From Zanthoxylum bungeanum (lineage: Eukaryota > Streptophyta > Magnoliopsida > Sapindales > Rutaceae), in contig SKCR01021413.1 in NCBI GenBank assembly GCA_019454045.1, positions 1-64,000 of the forward strand: 64,000 nucleotides of DNA, written 5' to 3'. The translations under genes were made by a program, and so were the position numbers. The notes below the pieces were generated by a model that saw nothing but the letters and a program-made list of their open reading frames with translations, had not been told where the DNA came from and did no database searches. Shown here piece by piece: positions 13,764 through 25,521 of the stretch. How positions within the stretch are numbered: the first letter of the stretch is position 1; each line of letters starts with the position of its first letter.

Positions 13764-14870
13764 CTGAGTGTGATATCTCGTTCACCTTTGAGAAATGCCA
13801 GGAAAACAATTTTTATATTTTTTTAAATATCAACAATACGTGAAGAAAAAGGAAACTCTCTAATATTCAAGGAAACATAAATAAAAAAATATAAGAGCAA
13901 ATCGTATTGAGATTCATTTTTGCATATTTTTTTTAATATTGTTTTATTTTTGACTTTGATTATCTAGTTGACCACATTAACTTGCCTCGAAGGTTCATAA
14001 ATAATGTTGAATATATTATATGATGATTCACAGGAGTTGCTATGGGTAATATCCTGACGCGTATGATTTTAAAAACTATTGCTTCGTCAACTCATAATAT
14101 CACCTTCGCTGAACATTTTACTTCGATCTTATATTCACTCCACTTCTTTCTTTATCTTTTTTAATCCGAGAGAAGTGGTTCTGCAATTTGTGTATGTCGA
14201 TCAATTAGGGTTATAAAACATGCTTAAATACTAACTCAAATAAATGAGTGAAATATCATGTTATTTGGTTAAATTAATTGACTATCATGATGTTTAAAAA
14301 TCTTGAATTTAGGATAAGATATTCACAATCTCGATTGAGATTTAGGATTTCTAATTATTCGGTTCGAAAATATGGCTGATTTTTCCTTTCAATTTAAAAA
14401 AAAAACGATAGGGATTCGAGAAAATAAAATTCCCTCAATTCACAATCAGAATATAATGGGGCACGATCAATTTGAAATATGTTGTCCTGATTATCATCTT
14501 TATCTCATGTTTTGCATTAAGAACCAAAATATTTATAATACATCTCATAGAGGAGATTTTACTTAATTTTAAAATACTAAGAGGTTCACCTAATTGCACC
14601 AAATATCCATGGGGATTTTGCTAATTTTCCCAAACTAACTTTAAGAGTAATTATCCCGTATTTTTGATAAATAAAAAATGATGCAAAAACCGACCTGTTT
14701 CACTACGTTCTCGTGAGCCTGTTACCCTTTTACTTACTCCACAATAGCCTTTTTTTTTTTACATATATGAGACACACTCTAACAATCTCCACCTTAGTGA
14801 ATATGCATCCCATAGAAAAACAACCTATGAACGTCAAATAATACCACCTAACACACAAATTAGGGGCTAA

Positions 14871-15785
14871 TGAGCGGTTAATATCCTATATTGCTCTCTC
14901 ATTTATCTTACTATTTTGTGGGTGATATCAAATTTTTATGAGCTTTGATTCGTTTTAGGTATATTTTTGCAGGTTAAAATCATATCACTACTCAATAAAA
15001 TTAACTAGAGATAAAAACGGCAAGATACAGAGTAAATCGGGAACAATTCGGAGTCAAACATACGTTCCGACGCTAACCGCGTGTTGAGACATGCGCCTTT
15101 ACATAATTTAGGAAGATTATAATTTATTTATATGATGGGCGCGCATCGTGACGCTACCCATTGATCGTCTTGACGCATGCCAAAAGTGAAGGATTAAGTC
15201 GCAACACGCGTTTGCTCATCATGACACTGGAAATTTGTCATCAATTCACTCTGTATTCGATTTTTGAGTAGGAAACAACCCCTAGATCTCCTATATAAGT
15301 ATCAGTTCGTGCCAAACCTAAAATTAAGTCTAATAGTATAATTATGGAGTCCCAGAGCATAAAATAACGCCTATAGCAAGGAAAGAACGAGTGCTTCAAC
15401 ATGAGTTGGAGTTTGAAGCTGAAGATTGCAAATGAGAATTATTTCTTCCTTTCACAATCTAGTTTATCTTTTATGAGTTCTTGTTTTGTAATAATATTTA
15501 GCATATTTTTATTGAATATTATTACAAAATAATTCAATAAATCTAGGATTGTAATGGATCCAAGCATGTTTAATTAATTATTTATAAATTTCTATTCTTT
15601 GGTGTTGTTATTGATTATTGATAATATTTTGTGGTAGAACGCTTATTTTATTTGTTGGCCAATAATAGAACAGTCTTGGTAAAAAATTTTAGGAACTCGA
15701 CAAAAAGAATTTAGATTAGTCTTGAAAATATATAGCGTATGATTTATTTGTTGAATAGATTTTCTTTCATGAAAAAATATACATA
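14871..15785 (+). repeat. Athila-type LTR-like segment
   Basis: It starts TAATGAGCGGTTAATATCC, which matches the TGATGAGCGG start of the Athila-type LTRs at 18536 and (reverse) 9676. It includes GCGCGCATCGTGACGC-type GC-rich words as in those LTRs, and a TATA-like CTATATAAGTA near 15291. The first 130 bp is duplicated at about 17269-17409. The right end is uncertain. No internal region is seen, so it is a solo or truncated LTR. Confidence 0.5.
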
Positions 15786-15788
15786 AAG

Positions 15789-15975
15789 GTGTCACGACCC
15801 CCTCTCTAAAGCGGGCTCAATCATAGACAGAGGTTCGCATGCTTCTTTAGTTTTAGCATTTTACATGTCATACAATTCAAACAAATATGCACAAATAATA
15901 TTTCTTAATTTATAATTTAAAAAATCTCCAAATAAAGTCTCCGGAATTAAGATTTAAAACAAAAATACTAACTCA
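15789..15975 (+). repeat. Head of a gypsy-type LTR (TGTCACGACCC start)
   Basis: The sequence begins TGTCACGACCCCCTCTC, a widespread start for plant gypsy LTRs, and follows the Athila-type segment directly. Only about 0.19 kb is present before copy B of the BBE duplication. Assignment rests on the start motif alone. Confidence 0.35.
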
Positions 15976-17409
15976 AAACATGCTTAAATACTAACTCAAA
16001 TAAATGAGTACATATTATTAGATGAAATGAATTGACTATCATAATGTTTAAAAATCCTGAATTTAGGCTCTCGATAGAAAAATCGGATAATAGAAGGGCA
16101 ATGACACTTCATTTTGGTCGATGTAATTGGTGCATGAGAGTGCACAAAAACTCCCTCATTTATAGTACTGCGTGTGATATCTCGTTCACCTTTGAGAAAA
16201 TGCCAGGAAAACAATTTTTATATTTTTTAAATATCAACAATACGTGAAGAAAAAGGAAACTCTAATATTCAAGGAACGAAAGTAAAAAACAATTAAGAGA
16301 AAATCATATTGAGATTCATTTTTCCATATTTTTTTTTAAATATTGTTTTATTTTTGACTTTGATTATCTAGTTGACTACATTAACTTGCCTCGAAGGTTC
16401 ATAAATAATGTTGAATTTATTATATGATGATGCACAGGAGTTGCCATGGCTAATTTCCTGACCCGTATAATTTTAAAAACTATTGCTTCGACAACTCATA
16501 ATATCACCTTCGCTGAATATTTTACTTCGATCTTATATTCACTTCACTTCTTTCTTCATCTTTTTTTTCTATCCAGAGAATTATAGTGGTTCTGCAATTT
16601 GTCTATGTCGATTTTACGGTTTGAGATTTTATTAATTGTTGTCAATTAGGGTTACAAAACATGCTTAAATATTAACTCAAATAAATGGGTGAAATCGCAT
16701 GTTGTTTGGTGAAATTAATTGATTATGATGACGCTTAAAAATCCTGAATTTAGGATAAGAAATTGACAATCTTGATTGAAATTTAGGTTTTCTAATTATT
16801 CGGTTCGAAATTGTGGATGATTTTTTGTTTCAATTTAAAAAATCGATCGGGATTCGAGATAATAAAATCATCTCAATTCACAATCAGGATGTAATGAGGC
16901 GCGGCCGATTTAGAATATGTTATCCTGATTACCATCCATATCTTATATTTTGCATTAAGAATCAAAATATTTATATTATAATCTCATGTAGGAGATTTTA
17001 CTTAATTTTAAAATATTAGGAAGTTCACTTAACTTCACCAAATTAACTTTAAGAGTAATTATCCCGTATTTTTTATAAACAAAAAAATGATGCCGAAACC
17101 GGCCTGCTTCGCTACGTTCTCGTGAGCCTGTTACCCTTTTACTCCAACAATTAGCCTATTTATTACATAAACGAGACACACTCTAACAATCTTCACCTTA
17201 GTGAATATACACCGCTTAGAGAAACAACCATGAACCTCAAATAATACCACCTGACACACAAAGTAACGGGCAGGTGAGCGATTGATATCCTTATATTTAT
17301 CTCTCATTTATTTTAATATTTTATAGATAATATCGAATTTTTATGAGTTTTGATATATTTTAGGTATGTTTTTGCAGGTTAAAATCATATTAAGACTCAA
17401 TAGAATTAA
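15976..17409. repeat. Duplicated segment, copy B
   Basis: It begins with a lone 90-bp copy of the AAACATGCTTAAATACTAAC module (15977-16064), then repeats copy A from the first BBE codons through promoter to Athila LTR head. It stops abruptly at the CACTA terminus at 17410. The module is therefore present three times (about 14216, 15977 and 16657), which places the rearrangement junction at about 16066-16074. Confidence 0.85.
16074..16112 (-). pseudogene. N-terminal stub of a duplicated BBE-like gene
   Basis: Starting from ATG at 16112, the minus strand reads MKCHCPSIIRF, differing from the 12107-13708 gene by one residue, then changes to unrelated sequence at the duplication breakpoint. The promoter region, including the TATA box, is preserved, so transcription into unrelated downstream sequence is conceivable, but no functional protein can result. 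Confidence 0.75.
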
Positions 17410-18533
17410 CACTACAAGAAATGTCATTGTTTATCCCTGGTCCATATTCCCCTGGTAAAAATATGAATATTTACTTGAGACCATTGATCGAGGAGTTACA
17501 AATATTATGGACTGTGGGTGTGCATACTTATGATGCAGCTTCTCAGCAGTATTTTCATATGCATGCCGCAACATCAACATCTCGGAGATAGCACACACAC
17601 AGAAACATCCTAATGATAGAGATAAAAATCAAAAACGTCAACCTGAAGTGTTGAATCAAACAGCAAATAGTATTTTCTTTGGGTTAGAGTATTAAGAGAG
17701 TCTGAGTCTGCGACATAATTTGGATGTAATGCATATAGAAAAACATATGCAAGAGTTTAGTGGGCACACTCTTCAATATTTCGGGTAAGACGAAAGACAT
17801 TGTAAATGCTATATTGGACCTACAAGATCTTAGAATTCGCAGATCGAGGTCTTATTAATTCACCTGCTAGTTACATGCTAACTCAATCAAAGAGAAAATC
17901 ATTCTGTGATTGGCTGAAAATGGTTAAGTTTCCTAATGATTATGCATCGAATATTGAACATTGGTAAGGGATGATACAATAACTGGGTTAAAAAGTCATG
18001 ATTGTCATGTGCTTCTGGAGATTCTCTTTCCTGTTGGCATTCGAGCTTACCTGCCACCGAATGTATGTGACGTCGTACTTGATCTATATGGATTCTTCAA
18101 ACAATTATGTCAGATGACATTAACCACATCTGTTATTGAAGAACTTGAGCGAGGAATCGTGATAATCCTATGTAAGCTAGAGCGAATATTGCCACTCATT
18201 TGTTTTTGATGTGATCATATATATGGTCGTGCATTTACCATACGAAGCAAGGAATGAAGGTCATGTCCATTACAAATGGACGTTCGAGGTAATATACAGT
18301 TTTAAATATTAGATTCTTAAATTTAATTTTGCATTAAATTTATTAATAATGTAAATTTGTTGTCATATCTGCAGGGCTTTGGGACATTACAAATAATATG
18401 TGAAAAACAAGGAGCTACCTGAAGGGTCAATAGCAGAGGCTGTTTTAATAAGTGAGGCAATAACATTTTGTTCGATGTACATGCAGAATATTGAAACTCA
18501 TTTTAATCGTCGGCCAAGAAACTATGATGGAGA
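17410..18533 (+). pseudogene. CACTA (En/Spm) transposon fragment with TNP2-like transposase
   Basis: It opens with the canonical CACTA terminal motif CACTACAAGAAA at 17410-17421. Downstream, plus-strand frames show transposase signatures in family order: a LWTVGVHTYDAASQQYFHMHA block (near 17510-17570), LRHNLDVMHIEKHMQEF (near 17710), LKSHDCHVLLEILFPVGIRA followed by YLPPNVCDVVLDLYGFFKQL (17990-18110), and PEGSIAEA followed by FNRRPRNYDGD (18420-18535). Frames break repeatedly and the terminus sits only about 100 bp from the transposase core, so the 5' part of the gene is deleted. One short frame (17961-18209) covers the best-preserved block. The right end is cut by an Athila-type LTR start. 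Confidence 0.85.
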
Positions 18534-18660
18534 TTGATGAGCGGAAAATATATCACATTTTACCGCCCATTTGACCTAATATTTGTTTAGTTTCTCGGGT
18601 TTGATGAACGTTTTGATGTGTTGCCTCAACTGTTGTTTTGATAAATAAAATGTAATGGAA
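18534..18660 (+). repeat. 5' end fragment of an Athila-type LTR
   Basis: TGATGAGCGGAAAATATATCAC at 18536, then a Pol-II-leader-like CTAATATTTGTTTAGTTTCTCGGG, parallels the start of the solo LTR ending at 9676 almost base for base. Homology fades after about 125 bp into an (ATGTAA)n tract at 18662-18692. Confidence 0.7.
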
Positions 18661-18796
18661 TATAATGTAAATGTAAATGTAAATGTAAATGATAGTTTCT
18701 TAAGATAATTATACGTCTTTTAGAATATAAATGTAAAAAGATACATTTTTTATTAGAGTCAATTTCGTTTTCACAGATAATATTATTATTTTTTAT

Positions 18797-19880
18797 TGTG
18801 ATAGTCCATCCCCATGTAATATCTCACATTATTCGGGAGTGATCTTGAGCATGTGCTTATAAGTAAGAGATTTCCTCAACTAGTTAGATGTCTTTGGGGT
18901 GAGATTGGTCTCATGCCAAAAACAAAACCATAAGGGGTCGGTGGCCAAATTGATATGTCAATTTTTAGGTTGCTAAAGCGGAAAATATCTGACTAGCTGG
19001 GTCGACCCTTATAAAAGCTATCAAAGTTAAATCCTAACCAGAACCAGGAATGCACCAACAAGGACATTGTGCCATAAGGATATTGTTTGGGAGGGATCTT
19101 GAGAATGTGCTTATAAGTAAAAGATTCTCTCAACTAGTGAGAGGTTTTTTGGGTAGGTGTTGGGCTCATGCCAAAAAAAAACTGTGACGGGGCATGGGCC
19201 AGATTGATGGACCAATCCTTATGTCACCAAAGCAGACAATATCTAACTAAGTAGTCTGGACCTTACAAATGGTATCAGAGACAGATCTTAATAGAATTGC
19301 ACCAATGATGACGTTGGGCCGAAGGGATGGATAGTAATATCCCAAAATGTGGGGGATCTTGGGGATATGCTTGTAAGTAAAAGATTTCATCAACTAGTTA
19401 AAGGCCTTTTGGGTGGGCTTAAACTCATGCCAAAAAAATAGCAAAAGGGAAAAATGACCAAATTATTGGGCCAATCACTAAGCCGTCAAAATAAATAATA
19501 TCTGACTAGTTGGGTTGAACCTTATAAATGATAATGGGGTCAGAGGGTCATGTTATTGAGTCAATCAATGAGTTGTCAAAGCGGACAATATCTTATTAGT
19601 TGGTTATGACTTTATAAATGGTATTGGAGCCAGATCTCAATTAGAAATGTGACGATGAGGACATTGGGCTCCAAGTAGGCGGATTGTTGTATCCCATATT
19701 TTTTTGGAGAGATCTTGGACATGTGCTTATAAGTAAAGGATTCCCTTAACTAGTTAGAGGTCTTTTAAGTGGGATTGTGCCTATTCCAAAAGTAAAACCG
19801 TGATGGGTCAGGGGGCCATGGTAATAAGTCAATCCATTAAGCCGCCAAAGCAGATAATTTCTTATTATTCGGGCCAGAAC
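18797..19880 (+). repeat. Tandem repeat block, units of about 255-355 bp
   Basis: Four units begin with GATCTTGAG/GATCTTGG at 18841, 19095, 19355 and 19711. Each holds in order TGCTTATAAGTAA, CAACTAGTTAGAGG, CTCATGCCAAAAA, GACAATATCTGACTAGTTGG, and in several a TGGTATCAGAGCC-like word and TAATATCCCA. The third unit carries an internal partial duplication, which explains its length. No coding potential is seen. The TGGTATCAGAG word resembles an iMet PBS, but no LTR flanks it. Confidence 0.85.
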
Positions 19881-20524
19881 TTAGACCTTAATACCTCAAT
19901 TTATGAGGTAGAGTTTCAATTACTCAAAAGGTCTTTTTGTTCCATTCCATTCCACCCCATACATCCAACCAAACAATGATTTTTAATTCTTTAAAATTAT
20001 ATTTCATTATAAATCATCATTCCGTTAATCTAAACACAGGACGGACCCACCCGTTCCAACATTTGAAAGAACAAATTTACATGATTTTTTATCTTTCTAT
20101 TTGGGCTTGGGCTATAATAGACTTGGCCCATTAGGAATTTGTCAGAGGTCCTTTCATTTTTCTTATTCATGTAAATAGCCTAATTCTAGCCTAAAAAAAA
20201 TTGGTGGGTGTACAAAAACACACACAAAATTCATTCATTAAATGAAATAAAAAAAAAAAATTTCTTTAATTGTTTCTTTTATTTTTCTTTTTGGATTTTC
20301 ATCATTTTGTCCATTTTCACACATCCATTCTTGCATTTTTTAATCGTTACTTCTCAAATTTTTCTCTCAAATCTCAAATTTTGTTTTTCTATTTTTTTTA
20401 ATATTATGTATTTTATTATATAAATCTCATTTCTTTTTGTAAAAGCGCACAATATTTCTCTTGTTATGTATATTTTTTCTACTTATGAAATTTATGTTGA
20501 CTTTAATTATGTAAATACTAAATT
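19881..20524. other. No recognisable feature
   Basis: Very AT-rich sequence with A and T runs; short frames on the plus strand (19937-20134 and 20208-20423) are low-complexity and not credible genes. Confidence 0.5.
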
Positions 20525-21398
20525 TTTAATTTAGCCCGAATACGTTTTGTTGATAGCGGTTTTTCACCTCAAAAAAGTTCAAACACCAAGTAAGGGAATG
20601 TGATTTGTACTTGGCCAAAAGAGGATATTGAAGGCCCAAAGACCTAGAAGGGTTGAAGTTCAACAAATGGGACCCAAACCTTCTACACATAAGAGTCCCT
20701 CGATAGCAGAACATGCTGATGAAGAATGGTTCGAATACCGATCTGATCCCAAAAGAAGTGAGATTCGGTAGAATTTAAGCATTTGTGGATGCCAATCCAA
20801 GATTATCTATAAAGTTGATCCGACCAAGTTGAGGAAACTAGAGGACTCTGGCCAAGCATCATTCACCTTGGTATGCCGACCAGAGGAACTTGGCTGGAAT
20901 TATATTATAAGCCTCTACTCGAGAATGTGTGACATATGTCCTAGTAGATGTATGAGCTTCTGGAAGACTTGTGATGATTATGGGAAAAATAATGGTTCTA
21001 ATTTGGAGTAGCCTTTTTCAGCCGCCATAGAGCAGTGCAGTGGCAGAGCAGAGCCACCATAGGCCAGTGCAGTGACAATTAAAATGAAGTATTCTAATTG
21101 GCCAGATTGTAAGTAGTTGACGAGAGTTGTTACTATAATGAAGCTCGAAGCTATTTACACCACTTAAAGCTTGAATCGGTCTTGACTTTGAGTAGTTAGT
21201 AAAATTCACCCATTCTCTCTTAGACGTAGGTTGGAGCCATTTTCCATCGAACCACATAAATCCTTATCTCTGTGATTATCTGTATGCTTGCTAAGTTTGC
21301 TTGGGTTTCCTACTAACCAAACAAATTCACTGTTGAGAGAGGTTTATTCAACGAGTTAATTTCTCATATTGTCTTTCAAATAAAAAATAATTGTCAAC
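20525..21398 (+). repeat. Tat-type gypsy 5' LTR (truncated)
   Basis: It aligns along most of its length with 40256-41443, for example GAAACTAGAGGA, CATCATTCACCTTGGTATGCC, GAGCTTCTGGAAGACTTGTG and the CTCTGTGATTATCTGT end segment. Compared with that copy it lacks the first 130 bp or so and has an internal deletion of roughly 180 bp near 21145. The PBS follows directly, so this is the 5' LTR of a plus-strand element. Confidence 0.85.
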
Positions 21399-21399
21399 C

Positions 21400-21417
21400 G
21401 TTGCCGTCGTCTGTGGG
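21400..21417 (+). other. Primer-binding site of the Tat-type element
   Basis: GTTGCCGTCGTCTGTGGG follows the LTR end by one or two bases and resembles the GTTGGCGCCGTCTGTGGG PBS common in plant Tat-lineage elements, with small changes. I do not assign the tRNA. Confidence 0.65.
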
Positions 21418-22039
21418 CACTTTAGTACAAAAATTAGCAAACACATTAAGACAATGACATAAGATGGAAACCACAAGGCTTCAAAGACTTTAACGGCGAA
21501 ATGGATGAAAAATATGGAAGAAACCCTGCGACAAGAAAGCGAAAAGGCTCGAAATGAGCAAGAGACAACCCAGACTTTATGAAGACTATGATGGAAACAA
21601 TGGAGAGATTGGAAAAGAAATAGAAAAATTGGGACAAACAGATCCCAGCAGAAGGAGATAAGAAATAGCCAGTGGGTATAAAATAACTGTTGTAGACTGG
21701 GATCAAGAAACGGGGAGGTGAAATGCCGATAAAGTTAAGGCAGTAGTTGTGGTTAATGTCGAAACTGTAGAAGAGATATGGGGGAAAAAATGATAAGCGA
21801 ACCCCCATAATTATCCAATAACAACCCTTATTTTGGGGAGGGTGATTTAGGGCGGTATCTGGTGAACGAATGTGGGGCTTCCAATAGTGGAAGATACCAT
21901 GCTCGGAGAGTAAAGTACGAAGAAGCCCTTAGTCAAGGACATGAGAGCTCCGAGAGCCAAATGAGGATTTGGTTTCAAAAGAATATAAGAAAATAAGAGG
22001 AAAACACCTCATGATGTGCTTGAGACGATCAAGATATGA

Positions 22040-22480
22040 AGACGTCATCCTCTTTCACCAAGTAAGTATTGGAGGTGGAGTTCCCAAGGATGTTCACCAT
22101 ACCAATGATGGACATCTATAATGGTAACACAGACCCCAAGTCTCATGTTCAAAATTTTATTTTACTGATAAAGATTCAAGACATGGTCGGATAGGAGACC
22201 TGCAAGGCATTCCCACTGATATTGGGCGGATCAACCAGTTTATGGTTCAGAAATATGACTTCAATGAGCATTAGTAGTTTTTTACTATTAAGAAATTCCT
22301 TCGTATGCCATTTTAAAAGAGCATGCGCACCAGGGAAGATGCTTGGATCATTGAGGATGATGAAACATCATGATGACGAGCCACTAAAGTGCTTTATCAA
22401 TAGATACCACAGCCTGGTATTGGAGGTCAGAGCGTACGAGTCACCGAAGGCACTAGAAAGCTTTAAATGAGTCCTAAGGG
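22040..22480 (+). pseudogene. Tat-type gypsy gag remnant
   Basis: Plus-strand frames give the typical retrotransposon gag domain. There is an E-F-P-x-M-F-T-I-P-M-M-D-I-Y-N-G-N start (near 22080-22122), D-P-K-S-H-V-Q-N-F, C-K-A-F-P-L-I-L-G-G-S, W-F-R-N-M, S-I-S-S-F, and a final C-F-I-N-R-Y region. The longest open stretch is 22222-22470. Stops and frame shifts interrupt the rest. Nothing of protease, RT or integrase follows: within about 200 bp the sequence passes to the antisense ORF, so pol has been deleted. The element could not have moved by itself. Confidence 0.75.
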
Positions 22481-22655
22481 TTGGGAGGTTATGGTCCCAC
22501 CTTATAATCCAAAAAGTATGTCAGAAGGTCAGATTTGTGATATAATTGGTTCTGATGTCAATGTTCATGCTCGTGGCATGATATTTTATAAGAATAGAAT
22601 AAGTTAATTTGATTAAATTTATCAAGTATGGATTAATATTGATTAGTTCAGTATG

Positions 22656-23560
22656 TTAAGTGAAGTGAAAGTTACTCCAGATCGGGTCTTTGTTCAGTGT
22701 GTGATTTGGTGTGAAACATACGTGAATGTATAAAATGATTTTCATTAAATTTGAATTTGTACATTGGGCTCCCTCAGGATTACCTATAAAAAAAATATAC
22801 AATGAGGCGTCGGGTACGCTTTTTGGAGGGACTGGAAGGGTAGTAATGGAAGACGATAGGTCAGGATCCCTTTGAGATGGAGGCACCGTGGAAAGGCGGT
22901 CATTAGCAGGAATTGCTTCAGCTTCCTCTTGAGTTGTGCCAAATGTTTCTTCATGAGACATCTCTCCATTGGCAATCTTTAAAATTTTCCGAAGCATCCC
23001 TAAGTCCAAGCCTGGATATACTATCTCGCTAAGCTTGATGGACTCATCCAACCCTTTAATCTTTTCCTCTACTTTGGTGATCTTAAGACGGTCGAGGAGT
23101 TCAGCCTGTAAATTTCTCTACTCTTCTTCGGACTTAGCCAGCTCACCTCGATCCTTGTCCAGCTCATTCATAGCCTTTTCCAGATCGGCTTCTTTCTCTT
23201 AGAGTTTGCTCTTAGCTGTGACGGCCCTAGCCTGTTGTAGATTGAAATTCATCATTTTCAATAGGGCCCGGCCCGGTCCTCATCCATCTCCTTTTTGGTA
23301 AACTCTGAAGCTCGGTGGAGGACCCTGATTTGGACATTGACCTCGTTCAAGCTTTTGTTCAGCTTATGCACCCTCTCAATTAGTTGGCTTTGGAGCCTCT
23401 AGGCCTGCCCACCCTCCGAAAGAGTGCTTACCAGCACGTCTATGTTGGTTGTCAAGAGGTAGGCCATTTTTGCTGAGGATGTCCTCGGGGGAAAGACTTT
23501 CGTAAGCTATAGCTTGATTTATGCTGACGTATTCGGCCATAACAAAAGGTGGATTGTCAT
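22656..23560 (-). pseudogene. Antisense extra ORF of the Tat element, C-terminal coiled-coil part
   Basis: Reading leftward from about 23560, the minus strand gives MAEYVSINQAIAYESLSPED, a linker, then a charged heptad-rich stretch (KEADLEKAMNELDKDRGELA, later VEEKIKGLDESIKL) and a proline/serine-rich tail, with two or three frame or stop interruptions. Retand/Tat-lineage elements are known to carry an additional ORF between pol and the 3' LTR, often antisense. The Pfam family Transposase_28 ('putative gypsy type transposon') covers such proteins. Its N-terminal part lies across the Athila insertion at 39249-39640. The role of these ORFs is unknown. Confidence 0.6.
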
Positions 23561-23562
23561 CT

Positions 23563-23583
23563 CCCCCCCCCCCCCCACACACA

Positions 23584-23641
<58 letters not shown>
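23563..23641. repeat. Compound microsatellite (C)n(CA)n(TA)n
   Basis: A run of about 14 C is followed by CA repeats with one interruption and then about ten TA repeats. It sits exactly where the Tat antisense ORF stops and the truncated Athila 3' LTR begins. The intact Athila LTR has a short TATATATA tract at the matching place (near 38810), a plausible seed. Confidence 0.95.
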
Positions 23642-23642
<1 letters not shown>

Positions 23643-24078
23643 TGACTTTAATAATTATATATAGTACATTTTGGATTTTTCATCAATTTTATCCTTGAAA
23701 ACTTCAGAACTAGAAAATATTATCAATAGAAAAGTTATAGATATTTGAGTCTTCTTTCATCTAGAATTGGAATCGCCTCCATCCGTTATCGGCGTAAGAA
23801 GTTATGGCCAAAATATAAAAATTATGCAGGGCTGAAATTTCCGAAATTGAACAATGTTAGAACGCCTTTTTAAATTTATGGCCTCTAAAATTCGAAATGT
23901 CAAGTCCATTTTTATAGTTATGCATCCAGATTATTACACCTATATAAGAAATAGAAATCACAATAAAACATAAATATAATTATTTAACAGATGTGCTAAA
24001 TTAAGGGGATTAATGAAATTATCAGCGTAAAATAATTAGTTTCTCTTTTATTAAGTGTACATTTTTTAATGTTCATCA
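23642..24078 (-). repeat. Athila 3' LTR, truncated
   Basis: It matches 38815-39246 closely (for example CTTGAAAACTTCAGAACTAGAAAAT and AAAAATTATGCAGGG), beginning TGATGAAC in minus-strand sense at 24078, next to a G-rich polypurine tract. About 750 bp corresponding to the LTR's 3' part are missing at the microsatellite junction, so the target duplication on this side is lost. Confidence 0.8.
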
Positions 24079-24096
24079 CACACCCCCCCCCCCAAC
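24079..24096 (-). other. Polypurine tract of the Athila element
   Basis: In minus-strand sense GTTGGGGGGGGGGGTG directly precedes the LTR start TGATGAAC. Position and composition are those expected for the plus-strand primer of an LTR element. Confidence 0.75.
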
Positions 24097-25521
24097 AAGC
24101 TTATTACTAGTCTCTAGTAATTTAAGCGAAAAAAATTAAAATATAAATTTTTATCCAAGTTAATAATTATTTTCTTTCAAATAATCAAATAAGTAAATTA
24201 TCATGTGCTTCATACCATTCTTCAATACACACATAAAATAAGGTATCAATCAATTCATTGTACCTATAATAATCACAGATCTTGTTGAAAAGAGAGTAAT
24301 ATTTTGATCCTAGAGTTATATCAGAATTCTCACATTTTGGCAATAAGAGTTTATTTATAAATAAAAATAGTTTTTTTTAAAAAAAAATAATAATACATCT
24401 TCAATTATTGTAATGATCTTTGGGCTAGTGACTGTGACTTCTAAACCAGATGGCTTTAGGACACTCAGTGCTAAGACACTCTTAGGGATTTAATTGCTCG
24501 GATATCAGATGTTAAAAAGAAGAATTATTGGATTTCTTTAAGCTTTCTCTTTAACCTATGTAACGAGATTTGGGTCAGTGACTCCCAGACCAGTTGACCT
24601 TAAGGCACTAAGTGTTAAAACACTCATACGGACTTAATTGCTCGAGTTGGTGAGGCTACATAATTGAACTTATTGAAACACTTTTTTTTTTTACAAACTT
24701 AAGGTCTATTATTTTACTCGAACAATCACTGCTTACTGAGGTAAGATGTCTGGTAACTAAGTAAAAGTTTAATTATTATTATCATTTTTTTAAAAAAAAC
24801 TAACTCAAAATCTATCATTTTACGCGAACAATCATTGCTTGCTGAGACAAGATGTATGGTTACAAAGTAAAAGTATGGTTAGTTTTTTTTCAATAAAAAC
24901 ACAAATTCGACAATCTTTAGGTACTACCTCAAACAAACTAGAGAACCGAATATTACAAAATTTTCACTTATAATCCATTATCATATATTACAGTGAAAGT
25001 TGATAATACCTGTCAAATGAGCATATAAAAATCAAATGTAATCAATATTATGGAGAATTCACAAATTTAAATGATTCAAAAAGAAATGAACAAAAATAAC
25101 TTACGAACATTGAGATTCGTCTCAGGAGTGACAACTCCTTACACTGCCATCTCTGAACAACAATTTCACTTGGTTAGTCAAAAATTATTGTTGGTTTGTA
25201 TGTAATTTTTTTTGAAAACACAAGAGAAAATCATCACAAAATATATTTTTTATTACACATAAAATAACAACAAAACAAAAACAACATAATAAATTTTTTT
25301 AAAAAATAAAATAACTACACAAGAACGAAAATATTTTATTTTTTGAAAGAAAAACACAACAATGAAACATAAAAACGAAAACTATCTAGTCAACTATCCT
25401 TTTCCCCCACACAAATTGTGACATTATCCCCAATGTCTGAATAAGAAGAAGTAAAGTTTAGAAAACATCATCTGGTTAATATTGAATTGAAAATTGAATC
25501 TACGACTATTTAAAAGAAAAA
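24097..25521 (-). mobile_element. Athila 3' untranslated region with internal duplications
   Basis: No coding sequence. Two pairs of local duplications are visible. A segment with TTGGGCTAGTGACTGTGACT and GGACACTCAGTGCTAA (24411-24500) recurs at 24567-24650; a segment with CGAACAATCACTGCTTACTG (24715-24770) recurs at 24820-24880. Minus-strand GACATTGGGGATAATGTCAC and GTGTGGGGGAAAA near 25400-25440 match a signature found downstream of pol in Athila elements, which supports the family call. Confidence 0.65.

Noticed and set aside
18797..19880. TGGTATCAGAG words as real primer-binding sites
   Set aside because: No LTR end precedes them and they recur inside a tandem unit; treated as part of the repeat.
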